From assembly GCA_963971305.1 (NCBI GenBank), contig OZ020304.1:17094103-17158102 (forward strand): DNA of 64,000 bases, written 5' to 3'. The translations under genes were made by a program, and so were the position numbers. Below are positions 62,695-64,000 of this stretch, one piece after another (position 1 is the stretch's first letter; each line of letters opens with the position of its first letter). This stretch comes from Arcuatula senhousia. Taxonomy: Eukaryota > Mollusca > Bivalvia > Mytilida > Mytilidae. The notes beneath the pieces are model-generated. The model saw only the letters and a list, made by a program, of their open reading frames with translations. It had not been told where the DNA came from and did not search any database.

Positions 62695-62962
62695 CAGTGG
62701 CGGATCCAGAAGGGGGGTACAGGGGGCACGTTTAAGGGGGGTCTATTTTCAAAATATTCATTATTTTGACAGTGCTGAACCAAATTTTAGTAATTAGTTT
62801 GTTTTTGTCTATTTTTTTCATTTTTTTAGAGGGGGGGGGGGGTCATCCGAACCCTTCCAACCCTCTGGCTACAGGTACGCATGATGAGGCTTGAAAAATG
62901 GGACCTTTAAAAATTACACTTGAGCCCCACCACCCAAGTGAATCCTGGATCCGCCCCTGAAT
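62695..62962. mobile_element. Second hAT-type MITE (GGCGGATCC ends)
   Basis: CAGTGGCGGATCCAGAAGGG at the left, CCTGGATCCGCCCCTG at the right, with poly-G near 62830. It lies just 5' of the first recognised transposase exon (minus strand). Confidence 0.6.
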
Positions 62963-63024
62963 TATTTTAATCGGTCAAATACAGTTATTGTAGGTTGCTG
63001 GATGTTATTTTACCAGTCTCTATT

Positions 63025-63290
63025 TTTATACACCCCCCCCCCCCCCGATTGAAAGTGGGAGGTATATATTGATAAGGCCGTATCCGTCCTTTCGTTACAC
63101 CTCGGGGTAACCATCTCTTATCCGCAACTCTTCCTAATCCTCTTGATGGATTTTCATGAAAATTTCACACAATCTTTGTGACATACATGTAAGGTAGATG
63201 TGCACCTCCTATTTTAAAATTTTATTTGATTTCTTTTTTGGGGGTGGGGTTATTCATTTGTGAGCTGCCGCTCACAGCTTTTCTAGTTTT
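63025..63290 (+). mobile_element. Fragment of a repeat-cored hairpin element (GTGAGCTGCCGCTCAC hairpin)
   Basis: Poly-C then GATTGAAAGTGGGAGGTATA, then CCTCTTGATGGATTTTCATG, then the hairpin GTGAGC-TGCC-GCTCAC near 63259 followed by AGCTTTTCTAG. Similar in plan to the other hairpin elements but short. Confidence 0.45.
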
Positions 63291-64000
63291 TATTAAATTT
63301 TGTTGTGGCTATTTATAATCAATGCATGTGACAAATAACTGTATAGATAGATTGCAAAAGGAGTTGTTTGTACCGGTACTTTGCTCAACTAGCAAAAATT
63401 GGTTGTATTATATGGTCCTAATATGTGAAATATTGTTGTATCAGCTGTATGACGAAGTGACAAACTGTTATAAGACAAAACAGTCTTTAGATTTGATTAT
63501 TATTATTACATCGTAGCGGAGTATATCCAATAATTTTAAAAAGGGTTGGTTTAATAGGCAGTCCAGTGAGGTATAAATTAAGACAAATTTGTCGAAAATC
63601 TACATAAAAATAAAAAAACTTAAGGAGGAAAAGGGAGCTCCAATTACCCGGAACGTCACCCTTTTGGTGAGGTTTTAATTGCAATTTTTGTTGTTGAGGT
63701 TTTGTCATGTGTAACCATTTACATGCCTAATCCAACTTTCATTGCATTGCTATCTGACATGCTTTGGCCAGTTTGGGGATCTTTTCTTTTTAACAACATG
63801 GACCTAGTATTGTGATCCATATTTGCATGATCTATGCATTGGCTTAAGTCGATCTTCACAAATCTGACTCGGGTTGATCGTTTTTTTTCCATTACAGAAT
63901 CTATGTTAAGCAAAATTTCTGATATGAGTAAAAAGGTATGAACAATATCGTTGGTCATGCAAAAAAGTTCTCATGTCAGGCAAAGCTTATTTTAAAATTC
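63291..64000. other. Window end; no gene assigned
   Basis: A 79-codon minus ORF at 63719-63958 (ending AMKVGLGM) has no recognised motif and no clear splice link to the transposase. The missing first exon of the transposase, if near, was not identified here. Confidence 0.35.

Noticed and set aside
63719..63958. First exon of the Harbinger transposase
   Set aside because: The 79-codon ORF shows none of the expected N-terminal features and ends in its own stop.
46702..64000. N-terminal GSR exons (CVNVGC active site)
   Set aside because: Searched the minus strand by eye for the redox-active CxxxxC and NADPH-fold motifs and found none; may lie beyond the window or have been missed.

Overview
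This is eukaryotic DNA from an animal. The genes have short exons with GT/AG introns, the base composition is AT-rich, and most of the window is transposable elements and satellite-like repeats. The repeat complement (Naiad-type Penelope-like retroelements, repeat-cored elements ending in hairpins such as the TACGACCGCA and GCTCACCTG types, SAP/SWIM proteins, Harbinger genes) suggests a bivalve mollusc, probably mussel-like. That assignment is inference; no species marker was identified.

The only recognised host gene is glutathione reductase (GSR), on the minus strand. Five 3' exons lie between 46701 and 29419 and give the C-terminal ~221 residues: the end of the NADPH domain, the second FAD-contact segment ([13 protein letters not shown]) and the dimer-interface domain with the catalytic HPTSSEE. 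The 5' exons were not found and probably lie beyond the right edge or within the repeat-rich 46.7-64 kb. A tandem array next to one exon carries decayed copies of its 3' half (42541-43008). The 12 kb intron at 30873-43008 is filled with elements.

Layout, left to right: 2-7.1 kb is a 5.1 kb TIR element (CACTG termini) that carries a small multi-exon gene, itself interrupted by a Naiad retroelement with an intact reverse transcriptase (RT) ORF. From 7.7 to 18 kb there are repeat-cored hairpin elements, a GTACACGG minisatellite, a 776 bp TIR element with its own empty site nearby, and Naiad 3' fragments. From 18 to 29 kb there are dispersed repeats and a second, reverse-strand Naiad that retains the N-terminal GIY-YIG nuclease but has lost most of the RT. 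From 29.4 to 46.7 kb lies GSR with its inserted elements. From 46.8 to 50.1 kb are two large repeat-cored elements.

The right end (50.8-62.6 kb) holds DNA-transposon genes. They are a LINE 3' end, a SAP/SWIM gene between inverted repeats with no YqaJ part seen, and a Harbinger pair: an apparently intact six-exon Myb/SANT-like gene (+) convergent with a DDE transposase gene (-) that has one 1-nt frameshift. In known PIF/Harbinger elements the Myb-like protein and the DDE protein act together in transposition. Smaller MITEs and foldbacks sit in their introns.

Most short ORFs here are chance or satellite ORFs. No rRNA, tRNA, CRISPR array or bacterial-type operon was seen.
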